Shown here in pieces: positions 1-10,010 of a stretch of DNA of 64,000 nt (its first letter is position 1; each line of letters starts with the position of its first letter). The notes below the pieces were generated by a model. The model was not told the origin of the DNA, did not search any database, and worked only from the letters and a program-made list of their open reading frames with translations. Source of the stretch: Symbiodinium natans. Lineage: Eukaryota; Sar; Dinophyceae; Suessiales; Symbiodiniaceae. A program made the position numbers and the translations under genes. The stretch lies in assembly GCA_905221605.1 (NCBI GenBank), contig CAJNDS010002489.1, positions 1 to 64,000 on the forward strand, in the 5' to 3' direction.

Positions 1-29
1 AAAAAAAAAAAACGAAAAAAAAAAAAAAA

Positions 30-97
<68 letters not shown>

Positions 98-100
98 ACA
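1..100. repeat. poly(A)-rich tract at window edge
   Basis: The first ~96 bases are almost pure A with single C interruptions. This could be a retroposed poly(A) tail, a microsatellite or an assembly edge artefact. Nothing coding is visible in it. Confidence 0.8.
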
Positions 101-2385
101 AAAAACAAAGAAAGCAACCGAGAATCCTATAGCCCATTATTATGGAAGAATCTTTTTTCCTCCCCCCAAAGTCATTCCCTTAGCGACGATTCGTGGACGA
201 TGGGTGGAAAAAAAAAAAAATTGATCGATATTTCCAATTCCCCTTATTTTCGAAACTTTTCTATCCAATTTCCCCATCTTACATTCCATTTCTATTATGA
301 AATTTGAACCTGGATATTCGAAAAATCATTAAATGGTAAATATATTTTGCTACCCAATCTCGATCTTTTTCGTCCTCATTCGTCCGATTTCTTTTTTTTA
401 TTTTTGTTTTTTTTTTTTGCTTAATTCTAAGAGATATGATAATTCCGAATGCCATCCCTCTTTCGAGATACGAATCTTCCCTCACGATTCCCCAATGAAT
501 ATATATCCAATTTGAATTATAATATAATATATTATATTATCAATTTTTTTAATTATTAATTAAAAATTATATCATAAATTATTATTATTATTTGCAGAAA
601 TTTATTCTCCCATATTCCCGGACATCCCCCGATAGATATATTCTCTTCATATATATCCCATTTCCATCATTTTCGAATCGGATCAACGAATCTTTCTTGA
701 AAAGACGATCCTCTATCGAGATCCATTATGATTTATTTAGATTTATATTTAAATATTATCGGGTGACCCATCTCGCTGAAGATGATATGAAAAGAAATAT
801 TAGAAGATCCATTCATGAATATAAAAGATAATTTATCTCGGATATCTTGAATCAATTTATCATTTCTTTTGCAGGGGACTTCTCCATCAATAAGGACGTC
901 GCCGGCAATCGTGAAACCCTTTCATTAATCATCCATAAAAGATTTCTCGTATTCAATCGTAGATCCTCTATCCTTCCCAATAATCGTAAGATATGGGGAG
1001 CTTTTAATTTATTGTAGATCCTGCAATCATTTATCCCATATTTTTCCTTCTATTTTCTTCTTTTCTCTGATATTCTTTGAATTATATCATTAATAGAATA
1101 CAAGATTTTCCTCTCTCTCTCTTTTCCTCTCTCTCTCTTGCTCTTTCTCTCTTCGATCTATTATTCGATCTCGAATCAATCTAGATTTTAATATTCTCCA
1201 TAATTTTCATTATTCCTATATTGCCATAAATCAATCAAGATGATATTTGGATTAGGAATATCCATAACCCAATTATGATGATATCTATGATCTATATATT
1301 TTCTAGATTCGAATATTCGAAATATATTCATTTCTTTTTTCTAATCCATTCTAAGAAGAAATTTTCTATGAATTCAAATTTTATTATGCCCATGATATTA
1401 TCTATCCTAATGAGAAAAGAATATCCATGATCCAAATATGATGATATCCTAATATTCGATTCCGAGAAAATTATATTTTCTTGATAGAAATGAATAATTT
1501 TATTTATCTTTACAACCTTTAAATATATTAAGAATAGAAAAATATCATGTCTCATCATTAATAATTAGGATCTAAATATAACCATTCCCATTTATTAATA
1601 AGATCATATTTCCATAGATTCCTTCTAGATCCAACAAAAGCATTTAAAGAAATTAATTATAACCATTTTTATTTATGATCAGAATCAAATCCCATTCGTA
1701 ATATGAATAAAATGAATGAAATAGATAGAAAGAAGAGAAATATCAAATGGTCAGAATCAATTTTGAAAAAAAAATTCCAAAATAATCTGAAATCTATCGA
1801 GATTAAATATTACTCAAAGATTAAGAAATCAGAATTGCAATGAAATAGAAATCATTTTAAAGAAGAAAATATCTATAATCCACAACGAATATATTATTAA
1901 AAGAAGAATTCATCTCAAATTTCATCTAATTTGTCTTCGAATCCATGAACTTTTAAATTAATAATCAAATATCCCCAAAAAAATCGAATCATTCCCATCA
2001 ATTGCCCTCTTCTTATCTGAATTATCAGTTACTATATTTATATTGCGTTATTTAATGATTGCTCATTTTATATTCCGAGATAACGTAGATGTTCCCTCCA
2101 TTAATATTTCCATTTTTCTTCTTGAGATATCATCGTAAGAATCGAATCTGATGAAAGTGTGATAATGATATTTGCGTTTGATTTCTATGAATATTTGATC
2201 ATTTCTTCGATGGTAGGTATCTCTCGAAATTGATAATGGGATCCATCATTATTCTATCTCTCCATCTTCCTTCCAGATGTTTGGGATGGATGAGATTGAA
2301 ATCTCGATTCATTCCTTTAATTGAAAATATTTTTTTATATATAGAGAAATGAGGAGTATATTTTCCCCGTATGTCTGCAGGGGAC
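101..2385. other. AT-rich block of foreign-looking composition
   Basis: This stretch is strongly AT-rich, rich in GATATC/ATATTC-like words and T/A homopolymers, and lacks the CCCTAAA-type repeats found almost everywhere else in the window. The change to GC-rich sequence is abrupt near 2385-2395. The word TGCAGGGGAC occurs at about 870 and again at 2376, each preceded by AT- or T-rich sequence like a splice acceptor, so the block could be long AT-rich introns with a tiny exon between them. A horizontally acquired or mis-assembled segment is equally possible. ORFs here are short and none is recognised. Confidence 0.6.
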
Positions 2386-2607
2386 ATTCGCGCGTGGCTC
2401 TGGATTCATCAATGGTTTTGGGTTCCCGACGCCTGGCACTTCCCACCGGCTCGCTGGGACGTCGAAGCTCAGTTGATCTGAGTTGCGTCCCTTAAGGAAG
2501 CCACCCGAAGAGATACTAAAGAAACCTGGGCACATAAGTGGCCAACTGCTTTCGCTCAGTGCCCAAGGCTCCAGGAAAACGATGTGGATAATAAATCTGC
2601 AAGGGAT

Positions 2608-3084
2608 CTAGCGAGAAGCTTTTGCCTTGGCTTTGGCAGCCCCTGGTCTCCGCACCACGTCAGTGCCCGTGGTGAACTTTCTCAGGAACTCATCACGGAC
2701 CTTGGGATCCGCCATGTCCTCCATCTGCACTAGGACCGTCTTGTCTGCAAAGCGGCGCTCGGGGAATGCTTCCTTCAGGCAGCTCAGGCGACGATTGTCC
2801 AAGCTCCAAGCCATGTCCATGTACTCGACGACACGCATAGGAGGAAGCTCGTCAGCACACATGCCCTTGCGAAGCTTGTCCACTGTTTCTTGCAAAGTGC
2901 GGCCGTCGCGAAAGTGTGCCGCAATGCTGTTTTGAGTAAAGCGGATGGTGTGCAGCAGCAACCGCCTCCGCCGAGTCTCAAATAACCGGCGCTGGGTGGT
3001 GTGGCATGATGCAGAAGTGGTTTCCACGGTGGCTTCGTCCTGCACGTGACAAAGAAGTCTTAAGAGACTGACCGAGAACGGCAA
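2608..3084 (-). CDS. ParB/sulfiredoxin-like domain protein, C-terminal exon
   Basis: This is an open frame of about 158 codons. From roughly residue 47 it carries IRFTQNSIAAHFRDG, then a Leu-rich helix, then LPPMRVVEY and SLDNRRLSCLKEAF. That order (a 'TQ-SI' start, 'PP-x-RV' and 'DNRRL') is what I know from ParB/sulfiredoxin-like nuclease-fold domains that are frequent in dinoflagellate and plant genomes. The C-terminus is basic and Ala/Lys-rich (AKAKAKASR) before TAG. The part before residue ~30 may be intronic: a pyrimidine/CAG acceptor-like site lies near 3044. Upstream exons probably lie in copy 1 of the tandem unit (3.1-4.14 kb), because the first bases of this exon are duplicated with each unit while the domain itself is not. 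Biochemical role unknown. Family call is by motif recall only. Confidence 0.5.
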   Translation of the reverse strand: MPFSVSLLRLLCHVQDEATVETTSASCHTTQRRLFETRRRRLLLHTIRFTQNSIAAHFRDGRTLQETVDKLRKGMCADELPPMRVVEYMDMAWSLDNRRLSCLKEAFPERRFADKTVLVQMEDMADPKVRDEFLRKFTTGTDVVRRPGAAKAKAKASR

Positions 3085-3165
3085 CGAAGAGTTCTTTCAG
3101 AGATCATGCTGCCACATGCTTTCTGCCCATGAACAGCGTGGACCAGACTGTAGACGGTTCGAAGC

Positions 3166-3469
3166 TCAACATCTAAGGAAACGGGCTAGCTTCATCCGAT
3201 AGAAGCACAGCTGATCTGAAGAGGGCATCCAACCGGTTGTCTCCATTCTCATCGCGTGCTTGCCTGCGGAATCAAAATGGACCGTGTATGTGATTGCGCT
3301 GGTCCTCTGCAGGCAATGAGACCAACGCCGATTCCACCATGGCCAGGGCAAGGTATGTGGAATCATCTGCGCCGTTCATCATAAAAGAATCACCCTGGTC
3401 GACGAAGCCAGCCTTGATGCTCGCGGCATGCAAGGCTTCAACAACAAGACCCTGCCACGTCTCACACAA
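3166..3469 (-). CDS. hypothetical exon(s) in tandem unit copy 1
   Basis: The minus frame from 3469 reads CETWQGLVVEALHAASIKA, then a GDSFMMNGADDSTY segment and SLPAEDQ. After an acceptor-like TTCCGCAG near 3266, another frame reads NGDNRLDALFRSAVLLSDE. Both peptides are conserved in copies 2 and 3 with amino-acid-changing and silent differences, which supports real coding. The mix of small, acidic and hydrophobic residues gives no recognisable family. The exact exon joins are not resolved. Confidence 0.4.
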
Positions 3470-3476
3470 CGTGTCA

Positions 3477-3614
3477 GTAATGCGTCAGTTATATCATGAG
3501 TATTATTGCCTATTGCTATGACTATGTATATTGTGTGACTCGGATTATTATTGTACAGTATTGTTATTTTGCTATTGTATCTGTATAGTGGGATAGTGGT
3601 ATAGTAGCATGTCA
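3477..3614. mobile_element. 138-bp AT-rich insertion with GTCA duplication
   Basis: Copies 2 and 3 of the tandem unit read continuously through this point (ACGTGTCACATCC at about 4662). Copy 1 has 138 extra bases bounded by the direct repeat GTCA (3473-3476 and 3611-3614). The insert is AT-rich and rich in TATTATTG/TATAGTG words. A 4-bp duplication around an insertion absent from paralogues is a direct footprint of transposition, probably of an introner-size element. Confidence 0.65.
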
Positions 3615-3657
3615 CATGCTCGCCATGCACGTGCGGCTAACGCGGCTTAAACTAACC

Positions 3658-3846
3658 CTACTTCGGCCCAGCAGCATGCTCCAAAAGCTGAAAGCACGGG
3701 ACATCCAGCTTTGACTCCAGAACAAGCAGTCTCTTCGTGAGCGTGCAATTTGTGGGCTCCTCTCCAGGTTGCGCGTGCTTCAGGAGAAGTGCCCGGAGGT
3801 TCCACAATCGAGCTCGTCGCGTGGACAGCGGATCCGGGGAAGCCAT
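3658..3846 (-). CDS. hypothetical exon, tandem unit copy 1
   Basis: The conserved peptide contains MASPDPLSTRRARLWNLRALL, KHAQPGEE and a C-terminal LESKLDVPCFQLLEHAAGPK. It is basic and helical-looking. The same frame is open and longer in copies 2 and 3, where it starts MRHQRRRLFFNSPAGIDKAL. No family recognised. It lies between the signal-peptide-like exon (3898-4140) and the 3166-3469 exon, in the order expected of one minus-strand gene. Confidence 0.4.
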   Translation of the reverse strand: MASPDPLSTRRARLWNLRALLLKHAQPGEEPTNCTLTKRLLVLESKLDVPCFQLLEHAAGPK

Positions 3847-3897
3847 GATGTCGTCCAGCGCTTTGTCTATGCCTGATGGACTATTAAAAACAGCCTT

Positions 3898-4140
3898 CTA
3901 CGCTGATGCCTCATGCCTTGCTTTCATGTGGAGCAAATGTGGCTTGAAACTTGAATGTGCAAAGCATGCTGTTCCTGCAGTGGTTGAAGGTGGAGGTGAC
4001 ACTGGCGGGGAAACATCTTCGTCGTCAGCAGCAAGGGCCGTCCACGATGCCGTGCTCTCTGTCTCTGCACCTGCAGTTTGCACAGATGTCAAGCAACTAG
4101 CCAAACATGGTGGCAATCCAATCGCGAGCACCAGAAGCAC
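3898..4140 (-). CDS. signal-peptide-bearing N-terminal exon, copy 1
   Basis: The frame starts MLLVLAIGLPPCLASCLTSV, a classical short hydrophobic signal peptide with a plausible cleavage after LAS or TAG. It is followed by an acidic, Ser/Pro-rich stretch (DDEDVSPPVSPPPS). It is conserved in all three tandem copies, including the start codon, so this is the likely first exon of a secreted or membrane-targeted protein. Mature function unknown. Confidence 0.45.
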   Translation of the reverse strand: MLLVLAIGLPPCLASCLTSVQTAGAETESTASWTALAADDEDVSPPVSPPPSTTAGTACFAHSSFKPHLLHMKARHEASA

Positions 4141-4200
4141 CTAGACACGCAGACCCTGGGCCTGTCTGTGCGTATCGCCCCAGCCGAGGCTCAACCAACT

Positions 4201-5256
4201 GGCGCTGGGTGGTGTGGCATGATGCAGAAGTGGAGGCCGCGTGGGCTCCGTCCTGACCGAGAACGGCCACTTAGATGGGTTCCAGGATTCTGCGCAGGAA
4301 CATGCTTTCTGCCCACGCTGTATCAGACTGCAGACGGTTCGAACCTCAACATCTAAGGAAACGGGCTAGCGGCTAGCTTTATCCGATAGAAGCACAGCTG
4401 ATCTGAAGAGGGCACCCAACTGGTTGTCTTTACTCTCGTCGCGTGCTTGCCTGCGGGAAAATGGACCGTGTGTGTGCTTGCGCTTGATTTGCTGGTCCTC
4501 TGGAGGCAGTGAGACCAACGCTGCGTCCACCATGCCCAGGACGTAGTATGTGGAATCATCTGCGCCGTTCATCATAAAAGAATCGCCCTGGTCGACGAAG
4601 CCAGCCTTGGTGCTCGCTGCATACAAGGCTTCAACAACAAGACCCTGCCACATCTCACACAACGTGTCACATCCTCGCCATAGACGTGCGGCTAACGCGG
4701 CTCAAGCTAGCCCCACTTCGGCCCAGCAGCATGCTCCAAAAGCTGAAAGCACGGGACATCCAGCTTTGACTCCAGAACAAGCAGTCTCTTCGTGAGCGTA
4801 CAATTTGTGGCCTCCTCTCCAGGTTGCGCGTGCTTCAGGAGAAGTGCCCGGAGGTTCCTCAATCGAGCTCGTCGCGTGGACAACGGTTCCGGGGAAGCCA
4901 TGATGTCGTCCAGCGCTTTGTCTATGCCTGCCGGACTATTAAAAAATAGCCTTCTACGCTGATGCCTCATGCCTTGCTTTCATGTGGAGCAAGTGTGGCT
5001 TGAAACTTGAATGTGCAAAGCATGCTGTTCCTGCAGTCGTTGAAGGTGGAGGTGACACTGGCGGGGAAACATCTTCGTCGTCAGCAGAAAGGACCGTCCA
5101 CCATGCCGTGCTCTCTGTCTCTGCACCTGCAGTTTGCACAGATGTCAAGCAACTAGCCAAACATGGTGGCAATCCAATCGCGAGCACCAGAAGCACCTAG
5201 ACACGCAGACCCTGGGCCTGTCTGTGCGTATCGCCCCAGCCGAGGCTCAACCAACT
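4201..5256 (-). repeat. tandem unit copy 2 (1056 bp)
   Basis: This copy is nearly identical to copy 3 with an exact 1056-bp register (for example 4366, 4707 and 4954 correspond to 5422, 5763 and 6010). One visible difference is CATGCCCAGG against CATGCGCAGG at 4531/5587. It contains the same three coding pieces as copy 1 (5196-4954, 4970-4707, 4662-4366, minus strand), but the ParB-like 3' exon is absent. It is therefore a duplicated 5' part of a gene. Confidence 0.9.
4366..5196 (-). pseudogene. partial gene duplicate in copy 2
   Basis: Minus-strand order: signal-peptide exon (5196-4954, MLLVLAIGLPPCLAS...), basic exon (4970-4707, ending LEHAAGPKWG) and acidic exon (4662-4366, CEMWQGLVVEALYAA...LLSDKASR). 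All frames are intact, but the C-terminal ParB-like exon present beside copy 1 is missing. The copy is either a truncated gene that ends early or repeated internal exons of a larger gene. No functional call. Confidence 0.35.
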
Positions 5257-6262
5257 GGCGCTGGGTGGTGTGGCATGATGCAGAAGTGGAGGCCGCGTGG
5301 GCTCCGTCCTGACCGAGAACGGCCACTTAGATGGGTTCCAGGATTCTGCGCAGGAACATGCTTTCTGCCCACGCTGTATCAGACTGCAGACGGTTCGAAC
5401 CTCAACATCTAAGGAAACGGGCTAGCGGCTAGCTTTATCCGATAGAAGCACAGCTGATCTGAAGAGGGCACCCAACTGGTTGTCTTTACTCTCGTCGCGT
5501 GCTTGCCTGCGGGAAAATGGACCGTGTGTGTGCTTGCGCTTGATTTGCTGGTCCTCTGGAGGCAGTGAGACCAACGCTGCGTCCACCATGCGCAGGACGT
5601 AGTATGTGGAATCATCTGCGCCGTTCATCATAAAAGAATCGCCCTGGTCGACGAAGCCAGCCTTGGTGCTCGCTGCATACAAGGCTTCAACAACAAGACC
5701 CTGCCACATCTCACACAACGTGTCACATCCTCGCCATAGACGTGCGGCTAACGCGGCTCAAGCTAGCCCCACTTCGGCCCAGCAGCATGCTCCAAAAGCT
5801 GAAAGCACGGGACATCCAGCTTTGACTCCAGAACAAGCAGTCTCTTCGTGAGCGTACAATTTGTGGCCTCCTCTCCAGGTTGCGCGTGCTTCAGGAGAAG
5901 TGCCCGGAGGTTCCTCAATCGAGCTCGTCGCGTGGACAACGGTTCCGGGGAAGCCATGATGTCGTCCAGCGCTTTGTCTATGCCTGCCGGACTATTAAAA
6001 AATAGCCTTCTACGCTGATGCCTCATGCCTTGCTTTCATGTGGAGCAAGTGTGGCTTGAAACTTGAATGTGCAAAGCATGCTGTTCCTGCAGTCGTTGAA
6101 GGTGGAGGTGACACTGGCGGGGAAACATCTTCGTCGTCAGCAGAAAGGACCGTCCACCATGCCGTGCTCTCTGTCTCTGCACCTGCAGTTTGCACAGATG
6201 TCAAGCAACTAGCCAAACATGGTGGCAATCCAATCGCGAGCACAAGAAGCACCTAGACACGC
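5257..6262 (-). repeat. tandem unit copy 3 (truncated at distal end)
   Basis: Homology with copies 1 and 2 runs from 5257 until about 6262, where copy 3 continues as CGCATCCCCCCGGG instead of CGCAGACCCTGGG. Homology is lost there and an unrelated Ala/Pro-rich frame begins. Near-identity with copy 2 indicates a very recent duplication, or a collapsed or expanded assembly. Confidence 0.85.
5422..6252 (-). pseudogene. partial gene duplicate in copy 3
   Basis: The same three exon-like frames as in copy 2 sit at 6252-6010, 6026-5763 and 5718-5422. They differ by few bases and remain open. Without the downstream ParB-like exon this copy is presumably non-functional or encodes a short secreted product. 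Its upstream side joins directly to the Ala/Pro-rich frame at 6201-6740. Confidence 0.35.
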
Positions 6263-6740
6263 ATCCCCCCGGGCCTGTCTGTGCGGGCGGTGATGTCGGG
6301 TATGGGCTACGCACCGCCTCGCCTTGGCCCGCCTGTGCGGGCTGTGACGGCGGGTGTGGTCTGCCAGTTCCGGGTCGGGGCTGGGCAGAAGCGAAGGGTG
6401 TTGCAACCGGGGCTTGGGCAGCCTGAGCAGGTGACTGGCCCAGGGCTGAAGCCAAACTTGATCCTGCTGTGGCACCAAGCGCTGCCACTGTGGCTAGCAT
6501 CGCTGTCCCTCTTGCGTAGGAATCTGGGCTAGCCTCGCGATACACACGGCGCCGGCGGTCATCGGATCTGGGAGCAGCAGCCGCCAGCACGGCAGCAACA
6601 CCCAGTGCTGCACCTGCTGAGGCAGCTGCTGCTTGATACAAGACCGAGGAAGGCGAGGAAGCGCTGCCCTGCTGTGCCACGGATGAACGAACAGGAATTC
6701 CCAATTCACACATGTCGGTGTAGCTGCGCACATGCTCCAA
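6201..6740 (-). CDS. hypothetical Ala/Pro-rich ORF
   Basis: This is a 179-codon open frame whose first Met-type codon is TTG. The middle is very Ala-rich (AAAASAGAALGVAAVLAAAA, which could form a membrane helix) and is followed by Arg-rich and Pro/Gln-rich segments with PPSQPAQAG and SPYPTSPPAQTG. The last ~20 codons overlap the end of tandem copy 3 and are probably not original. The absence of stops may simply reflect GC-rich composition, so coding status is uncertain. Confidence 0.3.
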   Translation of the reverse strand: MEHVRSYTDMCELGIPVRSSVAQQGSASSPSSVLYQAAAASAGAALGVAAVLAAAAPRSDDRRRRVYREASPDSYARGTAMLATVAALGATAGSSLASALGQSPAQAAQAPVATPFASAQPRPGTGRPHPPSQPAQAGQGEAVRSPYPTSPPAQTGPGGCVSRCFLCSRLDCHHVWLVA

Positions 6741-6743
6741 GTA

Positions 6744-7145
6744 CTATGACCCAGATCCCGGGTTCACGCAACCGATCTTTACATTGTTGAGATCAAAGAA
6801 GCCCTGAGGTTTAGGGATGGGAATCCATGCTTGATCCATCTCCCCATTTTCTGGATGACAAAACAAGAAAGTGCCTGTGAGCCGGGTATGTGCGCACAGG
6901 CACAAACCGTGCTTCACGTTCAAGATCTTGAAAGCATGGCCCGAGTGCGTGAGCGACGGAATGATCCACAACTGCCCATCACCATTCGCATTTCCAGGCG
7001 CTAGGAGAGTCAAAGACCCTGACCAACTGTACCCCTCTCCATCTGAATGAAGGCATTGGCACTGCTGCTCATCTCTGTACCACAGGCGAAAAACTGCATT
7101 TTGCTCGAAGGCATCCAGCAGTGACATCCGGGCCATGGCTGGCAC
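6744..7145 (-). CDS. beta-trefoil (R-type lectin-like) fragment
   Basis: The 133-codon frame contains two Q-x-W units, GQLWIIP (about residue 58) and DQAWIPI (about residue 106). Each follows a hydrophobic-Gly segment (FKILNVKHGLCLCA between them). Spaced QxW motifs are the hallmark of the beta-trefoil carbohydrate-binding fold found in many lectins and glycosidase accessory domains. Only about two of the usual three lobes are visible, so this is a partial domain or one exon of a larger gene. A stop follows CVNPGSGS. No catalytic domain is seen next to it. The call rests on motif spacing only. Confidence 0.4.
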   Translation of the reverse strand: MPAMARMSLLDAFEQNAVFRLWYRDEQQCQCLHSDGEGYSWSGSLTLLAPGNANGDGQLWIIPSLTHSGHAFKILNVKHGLCLCAHTRLTGTFLFCHPENGEMDQAWIPIPKPQGFFDLNNVKIGCVNPGSGS

Positions 7146-8750
7146 AATGCTAAGTGTATTGGCACCACGAACGCGGTGCTAATCGATGAGCTTCCAAGAG
7201 ATCACACCTTCCCGGGGAGTACACTGAAGGTGCCCGTGCAAACCATCAGTCTTTCAACCATGTTAACTTGAGGGGCAGGCCGAGGCCAACGAAAGCTAGC
7301 CCTGAATGTTGCGTGGCTTCCTTCTAGCTAAGGCTCCTTTAAACATACCTGCACCGTACACCCCGACAACAATGCACACAAGACCTCGCCACCAGACTCC
7401 GCAACACCCCCCGCCCCTCCCACACACACCACTCACCACACCAGACCACCCCTTGGACCTGTCTGTCACCTGGGTGTTGGGCTGAAAGTGCAAAGCGTGC
7501 GTGATCACAATCCTTCTTCACTCCGTCCACGCAACCACGGACCACTGACACCACTACCGCAATCCCACACCACCACCAGCACCACACCCTTTTGCATCGC
7601 CATGTGTGGCGTTGTGGTCCGTTTTTGGACAATCTCTGCGCTTGTCTGCGAAACCGCAAAGAATGTCCAAAACAGGTGGTTTCAAGCAGCAAAGCTGAAT
7701 AGCAAGCAAACACCCAGCAACAACATGACATCGTCATCTTTGGCTAGTATCTGGTGAGGTAACCCAGCGTCTAAGCGTTCGGGCATCCCCCCCCTCCACG
7801 ACCCCCCTCAACCCATGCCCACCCCTCTCCCTGCTCCCCCTTTGGTTCAAACCCAATATTCTGGGGATGAAAGTAGAACACTGCAGCTGACGACGTGGGG
7901 GTTTCCCAAACCCAGGAACATCGGACAAAGCTCTTGTAAGTGGAACGACTTTGTTCGCACCAGGATCGCGTTCGGGTCTTGTGCGAGACACCGGCATCCG
8001 GCAGAATATAGTACATCGACACATCTCCAGGTTACACTGGCGGAGGGCATGTCAGGATCCAACCCGACATGCGCCACGTGCGCATGTGGGCCCTGCGGAG
8101 GGGGTTGAGGAACACCTAGTTGAGTCCGAAGTCCACATGCAATGCACTTCAAAAAAGTCCCCTCAAATACATCCAGGGCTAAAACCCGCAAGGCCTCAAA
8201 AAATCCCTGAAGATGGAATGGACCTGGAGAATCCATGAGCTTTGAGTCCTTGGTTTAGGGCATTTTTTTGGGCTGAAGTCTTACGTCCTGGATCGCTCAA
8301 CCCCTCTCTCGCCAGTGTGAGCACCAACTAAAGGAAGTTGGATAGCTACACGGCCACAGCAGCTTGGGAGAAGGGGAATTGAAGGTGTTGAGTAAGAGTC
8401 GTCCCCTTGAGGGCCTTATAAAGCAGCCTTAAACAAAAGAAACACCTTGGGACTTCGCGGGTAGGTTTGAGGATGCCACCGATGAGATGAGAAAACCCTG
8501 CCAGCTTCTCTCGCCTTAAGTTCTTATTCTCGAGCATTACAACGGCCCGAAACCCGAATAAAACCAAAGACTGCTTCGTGCCATGTACGCGCTTGTCTTT
8601 TCAGGGGCGGGCTTGGAGCTAGACCGACTTGCTCTGGTCCCCTTCTCCCTGCGACACGGCTAAGCACCCGGCCATGTGCGTATGTGCATGAAAAAAGCAC
8701 GGCTCTGCTCCGACATGGGGTGCGCAAAACCAAAAGCGCCGTGCTGCTAG
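7146..8750. other. intergenic, no gene supported
   Basis: This is mixed unique sequence with a C-rich, CA-rich low-complexity stretch (7360-7580) and G/C homopolymers near 7785. Several overlapping ORFs exist on both strands but none has recognisable content or consistent codon use. I see no gene. Confidence 0.5.
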
Positions 8751-8751
8751 A

Positions 8752-8847
8752 CGTTCCCCTTATACTAACAGCTCCTTACTAGGGATTATAATACCCCCTA
8801 GTATGATCCCTATCAAGGAGCTCTTAGTATAAAAGGGGAACATCCCA
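8752..8847. mobile_element. MITE family A (GTTCCCCTTATACTAACAG)
   Basis: The imperfect palindrome starts GTTCCCCTTATACTAACAG and ends with its complement, ...AGTATAAAAGGGGAACATCCCA. The centre is GGGATTATAATACCCCCTA facing a matching complement. It is a member of the commonest hairpin family in the window. Confidence 0.85.
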
Positions 8848-8929
8848 GCTGCCCGATGTTATCAGCTGACAGTGTTTTTGCATCCCCCGAGGTCGTAGCA
8901 GGGACAAAGGGATGAGACCCTAAGCTCTG

Positions 8930-9147
8930 AAAACCTGAAACCCGAAAACCTGAAAACCTAAAACCCTGAAACCCTAGAACCCTAAAACCCTGAAACCCTA
9001 GAACCCTAAAACCCTGAAACCCTAGAACCCTAAAACCCTGAAACCCTAGAACCCTAAGACCCTGAAACCCTAGAACCCTAAAACCCTGAAACCCTAAAAC
9101 CCTAAAACCCTGAAACCCTAGAACCCTAAAACCCTGAAACCCGAAAA
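8930..9147. repeat. 24-bp higher-order telomere-like satellite
   Basis: The array has a 24-bp period made of three 8-mers, CCCTAGAA, CCCTAAAA and CCCTGAAA, in fixed order. CTAG recurs at 8974, 8998, 9022 and 9046. It degenerates at both ends. Confidence 0.85.
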
Positions 9148-9719
9148 GTGAGTCCTCACGGGGCGAAGCTGCAGCGGGGCATCTCAGCCCATGCGGGCCC
9201 AGGGTCTTTGAGCTACAAGGCTCTTTTCAAGATATGGTTGAAAATATGGTTTAGGGTTTAGGGTTTAGGCCTCTTTTTTCTTCTCGGCAATGCAGAGCAC
9301 CCACTCCGGTTCTGACCATCCTAGCCTTAGAGAAAAGCCCCCAGTTCTTCGAAAAGTCTGCCCGACACACCCACACACACACACAGACTTCCCCAAAGCT
9401 GACCCGACCCCGCAGCCCCGGCAGGTTTCACAGGGCCCTCGATCCGCCAAAGAACCCTAAGACTCTAAACCCTAAAAGAAAGAGCAGCGGGTTTCCATTA
9501 CTTCCTGCGAAAAAGGTAGCGGCCGTCAAAAAAAAGGCAAGTTTCACCCGGAAGAGACACATGAAACACCAACGCAAGTGGCACAAAACATTAGCAGCTT
9601 AGAACTTCGCTTGGGGCTGCTCAACTCCTTCCAACACCCATCATACAGTTTCAATAATTTCTGAGGGCTTTGGGCAGCTTAGATTAGGTTTGCCAGGACT
9701 CAAAACCGTTAGCCCTTTG

Positions 9720-10010
9720 GTCTTAAACCCTAAACCCCTAAAACCCCTTACTGAAGCCTAAGCCCCTAAAGCCTAAACTCCGCCGCTGCTTGCCAGGAGG
9801 CGCCTTCAACCCTTTAACGCCCTTTGACCGAACCTGGTAGCTGTTTCGGGCTAAACCCTAAAACCCTAAAACCCTAAAACCCTAAAACCCTAAAACCCTA
9901 AAACCCTAAAACCCTAAAACCCTCAAACCCTAAAACTTTAAAACCCTAAACCCCTAAAACCCTAAAACCCTAACACCCTAAAACATCCTAAAACCCTAAA
10001 ACCCTAAAGG
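9720..10010. repeat. CCCTAAAA (8-mer) telomere-like arrays
   Basis: A run of 8-mers CCCTAAAA dominates 9851-10008, with a looser patch at 9720-9780. The 8-bp register differs from the 7-bp TTTAGGG arrays elsewhere. Confidence 0.85.

Larger units (their letters stand above)
2990..4200 (-). repeat. tandem unit copy 1 (diverged, ~1.2 kb)
   Basis: This is the first of three tandem copies of a ~1.06-kb segment. It starts at the sequence CGCTGGGTGGTGTGGCATGA, which recurs at 4203 and 5259. It differs from copies 2 and 3 by scattered substitutions and by a 138-bp AT-rich insertion at 3477-3614, so it is the older copy or the parent locus. Confidence 0.85.

Noticed and set aside
6209..6532. Additional overlapping ORFs on both strands around the Ala/Pro-rich frame
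   Set aside because: GC-rich DNA leaves several frames open; only one can be real and none is strongly supported.
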